The notes under the pieces: generated by a model
Database searches by the model: none
What the model saw: the letters and a program-made list of their open reading frames with translations, nothing else
Told to the model about the DNA's origin: nothing
Part shown: in pieces, positions 1 through 10,803 of the stretch
Numbering within the stretch: position 1 is the first letter of the stretch
How the letters are laid out: each line of letters opens with the position of its first letter
DNA from: Congeria kusceri
Taxonomy: Eukaryota; Mollusca; Bivalvia; Myida; Dreissenidae
Direction: 5' to 3'
NCBI GenBank assembly: GCA_027627225.1
Contig: CM051034.1
Span: 12,002,761 to 12,066,760 of the forward strand
DNA length: 64,000 nucleotides
Made by a program: the position numbers and the translations under genes

Positions 1-1160
1 ATTACTACTACCACTACTACTACTACTACTTAATAAGTTAGCTGTTCAGGCACAAAAGGGTATCTTTTCAATTTACAAATTTCAAAAGCCATTTGGTCAT
101 TTTCCACTAAATGAAATGTTTCAATTATTTGACTCGATGATTACGCCAATACTTTGTTATGGGTCACAAATATGGGGGTTTGAATATGAACAGACTGTCG
201 AATCTATTCACCTTATGTTTGTAAACGGTACCTTAAACTAAAGAAGACCACAAACAATTGTATAGTTCTGGGTGAATGCGGTAGATTACCACTATGTGTA
301 ACCTATTATACAAATTGTATACGATATTGGTGTAGTTTACTTCAAATGCCCTCTCATCGTTATCCTAGAAATTGCTATTTATTACTTAAATCTCTTGATG
401 AATCTGGTCGGACATGTTGGGCAACGAAAATTCGACATTTATTATTTATATATGGGTTTGGATATGTTTGGATTAGCCAGGATGTTGGAGATAAAAACAT
501 ATTTCTATCAAATTTTAAACAACGTGTAATTGATTGCTGTACACAAAAATGGCACGATGATGTATCAAACTCAAGTCGATGTCATTATTATAAACATTAT
601 AAAAGCTTACTTAATACAGAAAAATATCTAACAATTGATACACCAAGAAAATCTAAAATTGCTATGTCAAAATTTCGATCTTCAAACCACAAGTTATCAA
701 TCGAATTGGGCAGACATAATAATATACTAAAAGAAAATAGAATATGCAACCTCTGTTCAACCGATGAAAATCATGTTTTGGATTGCGAATATCATGCCTT
801 TTTTCATTGCAATAAATATAATGAAATAAGATTAAGATATTTATCTTCATGGTATAGAGCTGGTAATTCGATACATGATTTTTTTAATATAATGGGTTCT
901 AATGACGAAGCAAAAATAAAACAAGTATCATGTTATATATATCATCTCCTACAAATTGTTAACTCTCAAAATACTTAATATTTTGTTACTATTTTTCCTA
1001 TTCAACTGAAACTGTTTATTACATTTTGATTGTATTGCATTATACATGAACGTGACACAACTCTCCTACTTATCGTATTATGTTATTATATTGACATGTA
1101 TTTTGGGCCGGAGGCCTTTGTTTACGAATGGAAATAAACTTGTAAACTACTACTACTACT
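1..1160 (+). mobile_element. 5'-truncated non-LTR retrotransposon (LINE) fragment
   Basis: The 3' part of a LINE. Coding similarity starts after about 33 bp of ACT triplets and continues through the post-RT region to a stop at 978. A non-coding 3' tail follows and ends near 1140 in more TAC/ACT triplets. The C-terminal part matches the layout of the LINE at 49-51 kb in this window, including a Cys/His cluster of the form C-N-L-C followed by E-Y-H near its end. Triplet repeats on both sides suggest either insertion into an ACT microsatellite or a TAC-type 3' tail. The reverse-transcriptase core is absent, either 5'-truncated or outside the window. Confidence 0.75.
34..978 (+). pseudogene. Remnant of LINE ORF2 C-terminal region
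   Basis: The first block, about 40-215, reads as the conserved post-RT region (the motif I-T-P-I-L-C-Y-G-S-Q-I-W-G-F is visible). The frame breaks at about 220-245, and the reading frame open from before 346 to 978 continues the same protein. The 210 codons from the ATG at 346 are therefore the tail of a longer ORF2, and that Met is not a real start. The Cys/His cluster near residues 133-155 corresponds to the terminal zinc-knuckle-like motif of such elements. It cannot be functional: there is no RT or endonuclease domain and there is a frameshift. The family (CR1/L2/Jockey-like) is not resolved by eye. Confidence 0.7.
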
Positions 1161-1236
1161 AGTATTACTATAATATACTGCATGAATGAATGGTTATACT
1201 GTGATCAAACAAACAAAGTTCATTAAGCTATGTTAC

Positions 1237-1388
1237 CTCCTGCTCCAGTCGGAAATATGCTCAGGAAGGCAAACAAAGCTGCAAGACCTTTTTTGCTAAA
1301 CATCTTTCGTGATTTTCCTGTAACATAATTATTTCGTGTTATGAAAAGTTGTATTGAATCTATCACAAACAAAAGTAGCACATTTACC
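1237..1388 (-). other. Candidate 5' gene end: signal-peptide-like exon, copy 1
   Basis: On the minus strand a donor at 1387 (AAG|GTAAAT) and an acceptor at 1318 (GTTACAG) bound a 70-nt mini-intron. The following exon (1317-1237) has an ATG at 1303 and encodes M-F-S-K-K-G-L-A-A-L-F-A-F-L-S-I-F-P, a typical hydrophobic signal-peptide core. It ends at a possible donor (GGAG|GTAACA). If no splice occurs, the frame closes after 26 residues. The same two-exon arrangement recurs at 5199-5350. No downstream exon was recognised, so this may be a real gene start, a dead copy or a piece of a repeat. Confidence 0.35.
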
Positions 1389-1399
1389 TTAATGTACAA

Positions 1400-2859
1400 C
1401 AATTTATTTGAGTAAAGAATTTGAGAAAGATGTCTGACATCGTAGGTTAGATTATGTCACTCAAGGATAGTATTTGGAAGACATGGACTGTGTCGACAAT
1501 GAAACTAAACTGTGTGGTGATTTGTAACTGAGTATCAGTAAATCTTAGTAAAATATAAATAACTTTTATACAGGATCAGTTGGATGTTATGCGCCTAATT
1601 TGGTGTATGATTTGCAGGTTTTAGACGAATTTGCGCCCAACATAGGATCAAATTCGAAATGCAGTTCAAAACCAATCTGTCCCACATTTAATAATTGCAG
1701 GTCAAATACTTTTCAAGTAAAATTGACCCTGGTCCATGCATGAGAACATGCCATGTGAAAAAACACAATCATTATTTAAAATGTAACATAAAACACGTAC
1801 TCTCTAAACCTAACGTACATCGTTTCTTGAGAGCCAGAATTGACTGCGAACATTGAACAACGTTTACATTATCTTTCGCTTACTAAACCCGTCTTTGTTA
1901 TGTTATATGAATCAATTTACATGGTTTCTAAATTCAATAACTATTAAACAAAGTCATTTGATGTTACATCCAGTTACTGACCATGTAAAATTCGTTCGTA
2001 TGATTTTCAATTGATTGATTTTTATATAAACGTTATATTGTTTAAAGACGCGTCATTGTATGACGCCGCCATGTATTTTTAGCGAGACGTCGCAAATGCG
2101 CGCATTACCTTATTGACGTCATGTTATTTTAGTAAACTTTAAGATTCAAATTATTTTGCGAGGTCAACAGTTATAAGGGGAAATGTCATATTTGGTAATT
2201 AGTTATTTATTTATTGCTATTTAATTTATTTTGTGTTAGAAAATTTACTAGACAGAGTGATTGATATAATAATAAATATAATTTGAGATGTATATATTTA
2301 GACCTATACAATAATTCTATATGGAACTGTTTTTACTATAAAATGTTAGGTACAATATAATATATAGTATAATATTGTAATAATATGATATATAATGTAC
2401 TATATTCTTTACATATACTATTGTTATCGTTATTATTGTTATATATTGTAGAGAATCGTCGTCGTCATCTTAATCGTCATTGTGAACAAAATAAACACAA
2501 CAAAAACCAGACGCATTCTTGATTAATACGCAGCCCTTGCAATAGACTATGTATACATTTTATCTGTCTGTCTGTAATTCAAAGTAACCATGTACTTACC
2601 TTTTTTAAATTTTCTTCTCGAATATTATCACGCTGCTTAATATTTCACCTACTTGGCAGTTTACAAGTTATTTTGATTTAGTGAATGTAATTATGTATGG
2701 ATCTGTAGAAGGTCTATTCAACCTTTTTAACGTTAGTTAGCGTTAACCTCCAATACCAATTACAACGTTGCGTTTATTGTTATCGACGATCAAGATATTT
2801 GGATCGTCGCCAAACTTTGATATATGAATAATGTTGATATTATATAGATATCATATGGC
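1400..2859. other. Non-coding AT-rich stretch
   Basis: No supportable gene. The sequence is AT-rich, with runs of TA steps around 2200-2420. No convincing exon, RNA gene or transposon terminus was seen. Confidence 0.5.
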
Positions 2860-2946
2860 AGTGTGTGTGACATTGGTATTGTCAACCCGAGGACAGAATG
2901 TTGACATTCTGTTTCGAGTGTTGACAATATCAATGTCACACACACT
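2860..2946. repeat. Near-perfect nested inverted repeat (hairpin)
   Basis: Arms 2860-2885 and 2921-2946 are reverse complements over 26 bp with one mismatch. Between them lies a second palindrome, 2893-2912 (ACAGAATG / CATTCTGT with a 4-nt loop). The structure would extrude as a long stem with a hairpin tip. It may be a small foldback element or a recent palindromic duplication; no target-site duplication was identified. Confidence 0.8.
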
Positions 2947-3744
2947 TCGATTTCATATTTATTTTATTATACCGAACAAAACTGACTTAAAAAGGTAAAC
3001 ACATGCTTAAATCTGCCCATTAAGATAGAAGAATGCCTAAATCTTTCATCTACAGAAATACTTGGAAACTATTTTTTGGACAGTAAACTCGACTTTCGCT
3101 TGGTCACGTGTCAAAAAAGTCTAAAAAAAATTGCCAGTCAAAATATCTCTTTCTCGGGTAATGGGAATGTATCATTGTATACACAAGTGATGTATAATAA
3201 ATACATTTCTATTTAAAAATACTATGAGAGAAATTGTTGGAAGCTACATTATGTATCCAATTATGCGTTTTGTCAACGACTGTACATGCAATCAGAACGC
3301 CAGAGATATTTTGAAAACTAAATGCACTAGACATCTAGTCAAAATTAGTTGTCCATACTGTTTTACGCATGCAACAAAAATACCATACGATTATGGAGAT
3401 GATGCAAAATATTTGCAAAATTTGAAGGATTGTAAATAAAATAGCGCTGACATAACCAATATATGAAATATTAGTTGAAACGATATTCAAAGACACATCA
3501 CTCCATGAACAATTATAAACGCAGTCATTTTGAAACATACAATCGATTCCATAGAATTTATTCCGGTTGAAATATCATATACTAAGTATAACAATATCTG
3601 TGTTCCAAGACTTAGTGTCATTCTCTTAATGTCCCATAACTTCAAGAAAAATCAAGAATCAGAACATTCTGATAACTATGTCCATTTGCTCCTTTTACTA
3701 CAACTTGTCATAACGTTTAAAAATTATTAACAAAATTTCGGTTA
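2947..3744. other. Non-coding stretch with short unsupported ORFs
   Basis: Two open frames (3224-3439 and 3530-3730, + strand) have no recognisable domain, signal or splice context and are probably chance. Nothing else was identified. Confidence 0.4.
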
Positions 3745-4620
3745 TTAGTTTGGGGTATGTCGTTTGGCGGGGGTGGGAGGGGGGGGGTGGCGGCATCAAC
3801 GTTTTGTTTCCGCTCTCTAACTCGAGAACAGATTGAGATATTTTAATGAAACTTCATACATAGATACCTTATATCGAGACCTCGCTTGGGATTGCATATG
3901 GAGTGGGTGGTGTCAAGGTCAAGATCTCCGTTGCTAAAAAAGAACAACGGTTTCCGCTCAGTAAACTTGACTACGCCTCGAGATATTTTAATGAAACTTC
4001 ATACATAGGTACCTTATATCAAGACCTCGCTTGGGATTGCATATGGGGTGGGTGGGGTCAAGGTATATTGCTAAAAACAGAAAAACGGTTTCTGCTCAAT
4101 AACTTGAGAACGCATCGAGCTATTTTAATAAAACTTCATACATATATACTTTATATCAAAACCTTGCTTGAGTTTGCATATGGGTGGGTGTGGTCAAGGT
4201 CAAGGTGACAGTTACTAAAAATAGAAAATGGTTTCCGCTTAATAACTTGAGAACGCATAATGATATTTTAATGAAACTTCATAAATAGATACCTTGTATC
4301 GAGACCTAGCTTGGGATTGTATATAGGGTGGGTGGGGTCAAGGTTTCCATTACTAAAAATATATAAATGGTTTCCGCTCAATAACTTTAGAATACATCAA
4401 GACATTTGAATGAAACTTCATACATATATACCTTGTATCTAGACCACGCTTGGGATTGCATATGGGGTGGGCGAGATCAAGGTCAATGTTACTATAAATA
4501 CAAAAACGGTGTCTGCTTCATAATTTGAGAATACATTGTGATATTTTTATGAAACTTCCGACATAGATACCTTATAACGAGACCTCGCTTAAGAATGCAT
4601 ATGGCACCCAGAGCTTTCTT
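3745..4620 (+). repeat. Tandem repeat block, units of about 125-146 bp
   Basis: About six diverged units each contain a GTTTCCGCTCAATAACTTGAG-like block, a TTTTAATGAAACTTCATACA block, TACCTTATATC(G/A)AGACC and GGGTGGGTGGGGTCAAGGT. The same family occurs in reverse orientation at about 19120-20170. The open frame 3903-4208 is produced by the repeats. Confidence 0.75.
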
Positions 4621-5160
4621 TAATTATTGTGCTGACTTTTATGCATTTCGTTCGAAACATTTGGTTTTCGTGGAATTTCCACGTTTCTTGTTGTTGTTTT
4701 TTTTCATTTGATCGTGCCTCTGTAAGTTTCAATTCTGCTGCTCTGGTTTGCATCAAGCAAAGTATTCTCTTTTATTGCTGTTTAATTCAAATTGCCATGC
4801 TATGAAATTAATCCTTATTTACACTTAAATGTATTATGAATATAACTAGGCCAAGTGTGAGATTCAGGTACCCACGAAGCGGTTTAAACCCCCAATGCTT
4901 TGCATGACCGTTCCGAGGCGGTGACCCCAGTTTTATTCATTTGTGTTTGTTATGTGTTTTTGTGTTGGGCCGTGTTGTTTTGGAAATTGATCACTTGCCA
5001 TAAATACAGGACATGGTACTAATAATAAGAGTTCTCTCCTGATGTCGCAGCTGGAGTTTCACGATGTTTATATTTCAATGAATTATTGGCAGTGGTTGCT
5101 GAGAATAGCCTTTAAAAAACAAGCAGGGCTTGGAGAAAGTTTTCAATTACATTTCGTGCT
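4621..5160. other. Non-coding stretch
   Basis: No gene was recognised. It contains a line of moderate-complexity DNA between the tandem block and the duplicated exon segment. Confidence 0.4.
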
Positions 5161-5198
5161 GCGTCGATCAAACAAACACAATTCATTAAGCTAGCTAC

Positions 5199-5346
5199 CT
5201 CCTACTCCAATCGGAAATATGCACAGGAGGGCAAACAAAGCTGCAAGACCTTTTTTTGCTAAACATCGTGATTTACCTGTAACAGAATAGAGTCGTTTTA
5301 TGAAAGCTTGAACTGAATCTCTCGAAACAAAAGTAGCGCAGTTACC
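5199..5346 (-). pseudogene. Signal-peptide-like exon, copy 2 (frameshifted)
   Basis: Direct duplicate of the segment at 1237-1388. It has a mini-intron of 69 nt (donor 5345, acceptor ending 5277) and an exon 5276-5199 with an ATG at 5266. The run of A after the Ser codon has seven bases against six in copy 1, so the ATG frame leaves the hydrophobic core. The shifted frame still reads G-L-A-A-L-F-A-L-L-C-I-F-P. The homologous block spans roughly 5165-5355 against 1201-1400. This copy looks inactivated, unless the true start lies elsewhere. Confidence 0.4.
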
Positions 5347-5589
5347 TTCGGCTCAAACAAAATTGCATTTGGAATATTAGACAAAACACTCTTGGCATAT
5401 TTTTTCCTCATCTGTCGTATAACTTTAGACACACTTAAACGGAATTGTTTAACGTGACCCATTTAATTGTCGAGCGCATATAAATCGTGTTTGCCATTGT
5501 CATCAATTGTACGTACATGGCTAGTAGCAGCAGTATCAGTATCAGAAGTAGCAGCAGAAAAAAAACAACAGTAGCATGAGTAGAAGAAA

Positions 5590-5612
5590 AAGTACCAGTA
5601 GAAGTAGTAGTA

Positions 5613-5687
<75 letters not shown>

Positions 5688-5688
5688 A

Positions 5689-5762
<74 letters not shown>
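5590..5762. repeat. (AGT)n trinucleotide microsatellite
   Basis: About 55 nearly uninterrupted AGT units. The poly-Ser and poly-Tyr open frames here are artefacts of the repeat. Confidence 0.95.
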
Positions 5763-5765
<3 letters not shown>

Positions 5766-5907
5766 AATTATTGATGCGTGAAATGATTCGAAAGATAGAT
5801 GTAATAGCGAAGACAATCTTGACTTATCGAATGCTGTAGCTCAGCATCAGATGAAAGGCCCAAAATGGCTAAACAATCAACACGTGTCCTTATTCTGTAC
5901 ACTCATG

Positions 5908-6703
5908 CAGAGCTCCAGATAAGGTTTTAGCCTAAAGGGTATTTTACCCCCTGATTTTTTGGTTAAAGGGTATTTTAGCCCCAGTCTGTAAGCTGAAAAG
6001 GGTATTTGAGAAATGTCAAGGGTATTTTCATTTCTTATACAAGATCAAAAAAGTATTGTATGTGCTTGTTATATATGAACACATTAATATAGGCAAATGG
6101 AATACATTGACTGTAGAAAATAATCTGTAGGTCTATCAAAACATAACATTTACTTAGCAAAGTAGTAGTAGTCATTTGCCTAGATACTTTGTACTTTTTT
6201 TCAGTGCAAATCCTACAAGGTAACCTGATTTCTGGTCCTTCCTGCTTGACAATTAGCCAATGATAATTTCTTTTCAGGATTACACCAATTTTTCAGATAA
6301 TTTTGCACTCACATGATGCTTGTGTTTCCTGTTCGATTTTTCAACTGCTGTGATAATAACGTCGCTACTTATCACCTTTTAAATTGGAGAAGCAGCATAA
6401 TACTTATTCTGATTAACATTTTTCAAGATATTGTCTACTGGAACTGGCTGAATGAGCTTAAAACGTTCCGTGTTCGACCCACATACACAATGCGAAGCCA
6501 TTTTGAGTAGAAAGATTCGCTTGATTCACTTTTAATCGATTCAAAGGCTAACTTTAACCATTAGATGATTCGGTTACGCAATTTAAGCAAATAAAATACC
6601 GAGATTTGCAATGTGTAACGTTACGCGCTGGGCAGATTTTCAATGCGTTTTTCTTTATTTTCAATGCGTAAATACGCGGATACGCGTCTTATCTGGAGCT
6701 CTG
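5908..6703. mobile_element. Non-autonomous hAT-type DNA transposon
   Basis: Terminal inverted repeats CAGAGCTCCAGATAAG (5908-5923) and its exact reverse complement (6688-6703) are flanked by a perfect 8-bp direct duplication CACTCATG (5900-5907 and 6704-6711). An 8-bp target duplication with ends starting CAGAG is the signature of the hAT superfamily. The 796-bp interior holds no transposase-like frame; the 65-codon frame at 6313-6510 has no recognisable domain. It would need a transposase supplied in trans. Confidence 0.85.
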
Positions 6704-6711
6704 CACTCATG

Positions 6712-7254
6712 TAAATATCATCGGTATTCAGATATACGTTTTATTTACTGTGAAATTTCTGCGAAACTTATGTTGCTTCTATTGTTCTCGTTGCTACTAT
6801 TTTTCAATAGTATCACCACAAATACCATTAATTTCATTAATATCAGAAATAATAATCCAAATAATAACAACAATAAAATAAAAAATATAATTATAATACA
6901 AGTCATAAATAATAATAATAAAACTAATAATAATGTCATACATCATTAATACATCATAATACAAAAGTAGATGCGACGTAAATCGACCGCAGCCCTTGAT
7001 AACTAAAAGGTTCTATCAAACTTCTTTGTACAATGTTGGTAGCATCGTCTGGCTTTCAAGGGACAAATAAAATGTTGCAATGTTCAGAGGCTTGAACGTA
7101 CGCTGGATTTAAATGCAGAAATAAAAGGCGAAGTACCAGCTTCTAATCAGGGAATGCACCAACTGACTTTGATGTTCAGCGATAAAAACATAAAATAATG
7201 ACAATGGGTATGTTAATCATGGTGCGCAGATATATCTGCTTTATTTACTTATAA
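6712..7254. other. Non-coding stretch with AAT-rich simple sequence
   Basis: A degenerate AAT/ATA-rich low-complexity run lies at about 6810-6945. The open frames crossing it (Asn-rich or Leu-rich) are compositional. No gene was seen. Confidence 0.5.
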
Positions 7255-7564
7255 TTACAGGTTAATAAATGTCGCCTTTGTGACATCTGTCCATAATGAC
7301 ACACCTGATCAGTAATGGCCCGTTTTTTTATTATTGCATAGGTTTATTTCAATTTTTCACAGAACATTTGTTAAGATCGATGTATGAAAATCAATTTAAC
7401 GTTCCAATATATTCATTTGCTGACGAGATCAAATCTGTTTTTCCTACAGTTTTTCTTGCCATTTATTTCACGGCCAATTATAATATATCGGCTCAGCGGG
7501 CCATTACTGATCAGGTGTGCCATTATGGACAGATGTCACACCGGCGCCGTTTATTAACCTCTAA
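7255..7564. mobile_element. 310-bp MITE with long terminal inverted repeats
   Basis: The left end (from 7255) and the reverse complement of the right end (to 7564) agree over about 70 bp, including GACATCTGTCCATAATG and CACACCTGATCAGTAATGG. A possible 4-bp target duplication ATAA lies at 7251-7254 and 7565-7568. The interior is AT-rich and the 90-codon frame inside is an artefact. The superfamily is not assigned. Confidence 0.8.
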
Positions 7565-7599
7565 ATAATGATGTTAAGGGTCTGAAATTGTTTACTTTG

Positions 7600-8160
7600 A
7601 AAATAATATGATACAGAAACTGCATAAATTTCGCGAACGTGCGAGTTAAAGATGAAATTCATGTAATGTTTCTTTATCATGTATATTCTTTTCCAACATG
7701 TAAATTGTCTTTGACATCTTTATATAATATGAAATATTAAAACATACACAATAAAATCTACAAACCAAAGTATTCGTACCAAAGGGCGGTATTTTACTTA
7801 GAAAATACTATGATAAAGAACTTTACGCATTTCGTGAATGTGCGAGTTATAGACGAAATTCGTGACGAATCAATTACTGCTTGGAGTTGTAAAATATATT
7901 TTTCACTGAATAACTTTATTTCCAAATCTCTAAATGGACATATTTTTTTTATCCAATGTTTCTTTAGCATTTGCACCGAGGTTTCGATTTTCCACGTGAA
8001 CTGGCATGTACTCGAAACCCATGAAGTGTGTCTGTCACAACACGTAATTTTCTATGACATCTTTATATAATATGAAATATTAAAACACCGACAAGAACTT
8101 CTTCAAATAAGAGTATTCGTACCTTAGAACGGTACCAAAGGACGGCATTTTAGCGTTTTC
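7600..8160 (+). repeat. Local tandem duplication (two diverged copies)
   Basis: About 7600-7800 recurs at about 7805-8160. Shared blocks include CGTGCGAGTTA, GACATCTTTATATAATATGAAATATTAAAAC and TATTCGTACC..GG(G/A)CGG. Copy 2 carries extra sequence in its middle. No coding function was seen. Confidence 0.65.
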
Positions 8161-8780
8161 ACTGAATATTGACGCATACACTGAAGCCGCAAAAGCCAGT
8201 GCTACGGTGTTTTTACGCAAAATAGCATCAAAATTGCTCGTATCGAACAAATCAATACACGTGGCTTTTTGTCATTATCGGACAATTTGTACTTGATTTC
8301 AAGATCTATCTACTATGTTTTTTAGAAAAAAAAAAAATCACTAAAATGGGAATATTCAATACTTACATAGAACCTTTTTAGTGTCCTTATGGATATTTAT
8401 TAAAATACCATTTACATTCGTTTTATAATAAAAGAGATCCATTTGAAATTCACTTATTTTTAAGTTGTTTTATTGTGCAAAAAAATCAAGTCTGTTAGTT
8501 TAAAACTATTATCTTGTCTAAAAAGAAATTAATATAATAACAAAAAGATACTTGTATATTTAAACAAACATAACTTACGGCAATCAATGAAAAAATATAT
8601 TTCCATCATAAATATATCAGTAAAATAAATCGAAAAGTAAATAGCAAAATGTATTATTTAAAATCTGTGTTTATTGTCTTTCCTACAGCATTACGTATTC
8701 TTACACTATATTATGTTTTATACTTAAAAATGAAAAAAATTCAGAAATAGATTCATTAAAATGATTGTTACTTCGTTCTC
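8161..8780. other. AT-rich non-coding stretch
   Basis: No gene or repeat terminus was recognised. Confidence 0.4.
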
Positions 8781-9960
8781 TTCTTTTTTTTTAGTCTATA
8801 TAAACCATGTGACCCACAGGGCGTGGCCACTTTCTACCCCAGGGGCATAATTTGAACAATATTTGTAGTGGACCACTATACAATTGTTACATACCGAATA
8901 TGAAACCACCAGGCTTTGCGATTTCAGAGGAGTAAATTTTAAAAGTCATTTTGCTATTAAATGTATACAAACCATGTGACCCACCCCGGTGCGTGGCCAA
9001 TTTTTAACCCAGTGGCATCATTTTAACAAACTTTGTAGAGGACTACTCCACAATGTTTCACGCAAAATAAAAAAAAACTCTGGGCCTTACGGTTTCAACA
9101 AGAAAGATTTTGAAGGCCCACTTACCATATACGTCTATAAAAATTATTTAACGCCCCGGGTCATGGCCACTTCTTACCCAAGGGGCATAACTTGAAAATC
9201 TTTGTAGAGGATCACTAAACAATGTTACATATCAAATACGAAAACACTGCGGTTTCAGAGGAGATTTTAAAGTCATTTCGCTATTTAAGTCTATATAAAC
9301 AATGTGACCCAAGGGCATGGCCAGTTTTGACCCCAGTGGCATCATTTATACAATCTTTGTAGAGGACCACTATACAATGTTACATACCAAATACAAAACC
9401 TCTGGGCCTTGCGGTTTCAGAGGAGAAGATTTTTAAAGTCGTTTTGCTATTTTAAGTCTATATAAACCACGTGACCCACAGGGTGTGGCCAGTTTTTACC
9501 CCAGGGGCATCATTTGAACAATCTTTGTAGAGGACCACTATACAATGTTACATACCAAATATGAAACCTCCGGGCCTAGCGGTTTCAGAGGAGAAGATTT
9601 TTAAAGTCATTTTGCTATTTAAGTCTCTGTTAACCATGTGACTCCCGGGGTGTGCCCAGTTTGACAACAGGGGCATCATTTGAACAAACTTTGTAGGGGA
9701 CCACTATACAATGTTACCAACCAATCATGAAAGCTCTAGGCCTTGCAGTTGTGGGGGAGAAGATTTGTAGTCATTTTGCTACTTAAGTCCATAAAAACAA
9801 TGTGAGTCCTGGGGTGTGGCCAGTTTTCACCACAGGGGCATCATTTGAAAAGTCTTTGTAGAGGACCACTATACAATGTTACATACCAAATATGAAACCT
9901 CTGGGCCTTGCGGTTTCAGAGGAAAAGATTTTAAAAGTATTTTGCCATTTAAGTCTCTAT
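8781..9960 (+). repeat. Tandem repeat block, about 165-bp units
   Basis: About seven units begin near 8807, 8971, 9130, 9298, 9466, 9633 and 9799. Each carries ACCATGTGACCC, GTGGCCAGTTTT, GGGGCATCATTTGAACAA, GTAGAGGACCACTATACAATG and GGGCCTTGCGGTTTCAGAGG. The same core sits inside the element at 14331-14880. Confidence 0.85.
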
Positions 9961-9974
9961 AACAAGAACAACAA

Positions 9975-10345
9975 GAACAACGACACGCACCGTAAGCACT
10001 TGTTTCACCGTCAATGGAATCGTGACATTCCGCATTCGTGCTATTGTTACAAGAACGAGCGTCCAGACTGACGCCGCAACTGCCGTTTGACGGACGAACT
10101 CCATCGATTGTACAAACGGAACAAATACCCTAACTGACTGAATACAGCTACATCGAAACTGAAACAGAATCGGACAAAACGACCTAACAATGTCACGAAC
10201 AGATCAATCCCTGCAAGTACGCCGAACAAAACACGTGTTGTGAGTTTATTTTTTCCAACCATTATTCCAACCACCATGACTATAATAATGTTTTCGAATA
10301 TCGAAGACGCATCAATGGAGGTATCAAACCAATGTCAAATACTTG
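9975..10345 (-). pseudogene. GPCR fragment (TM1 end to TM3), decayed
   Basis: Homologous to the longer GPCR remnant at 59966-60406. The minus-strand frame from 10277 reads V-G-K-N-K-L-T-T-R-V-L-F-G-V-L-A-G-I-D-L (intracellular loop 1 and TM2 with the conserved L-A-x-x-D). A frameshift follows near 10140, and TM3 continues in another frame (V-Q-S-M-E-F-V-R-Q-T-A-V-A-A-S-V-W-T-L). Sequence upstream of the frame aligns with the TM1 part of the other copy. TM4-TM7 are missing, so it cannot make a receptor. Known for class A GPCRs: Asp in TM2 and the W-T-L region before the DRY-like motif. Together with the array at 10420-10690 it forms the same arrangement as 59.5-64 kb. Confidence 0.7.
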
Positions 10346-10419
10346 TTTAAGTACAATTATCTGGTATCCCCAATTTACTATTAGACAAATAACGTGTGGT
10401 ATTCATTGCCAAACACGAC

Positions 10420-10690
10420 TGGCAGGATCACAGATTATAGTTTTAGTCACGGTAACAGTTTACAGATTTGGTCTGCTTTTCAGATTATTGTTTTGACAAC
10501 GTTCACAGATTACAGTATTAACAACGTTTACTTTATAATTGTAGTCATCGTCAACGATTCCAGATTGATGCAAGCGCACAGAATAACAGTGAGCCACGGT
10601 CACCTAGTGCGCGTTAGCCAATGTGACAAATTACAGTCTGTATTCAATTACTGTCTGTACCAAATTTGTTTCTGCTCCCAAGCATAAAAG
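10420..10690 (+). repeat. Degenerate 25-bp tandem array
   Basis: About ten diverged copies of the CACAGATTACAGTTTTAACC-type unit that forms the large array at 60480-64000. It starts at the same position relative to the neighbouring GPCR remnant. The 97-codon frame across it is not a gene. Confidence 0.7.
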
Positions 10691-10803
10691 TCACATCGAA
10701 ATAGTATATTTAGGCTTATGTAAGTAGCCCGAACGTGAACGATGTTCCGAATGAACCAAAAGGTATTTCACGGACAATATATAACTTTAAATCGCTAAGG
10801 TAA

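Noticed and set aside
3903..4208. 101-codon frame
   Set aside because: Lies wholly in the tandem block and repeats with it.
5463..5839. Poly-Tyr and poly-Ser open frames on both strands
   Set aside because: Translation of an (AGT)n microsatellite; no non-repetitive coding sequence.
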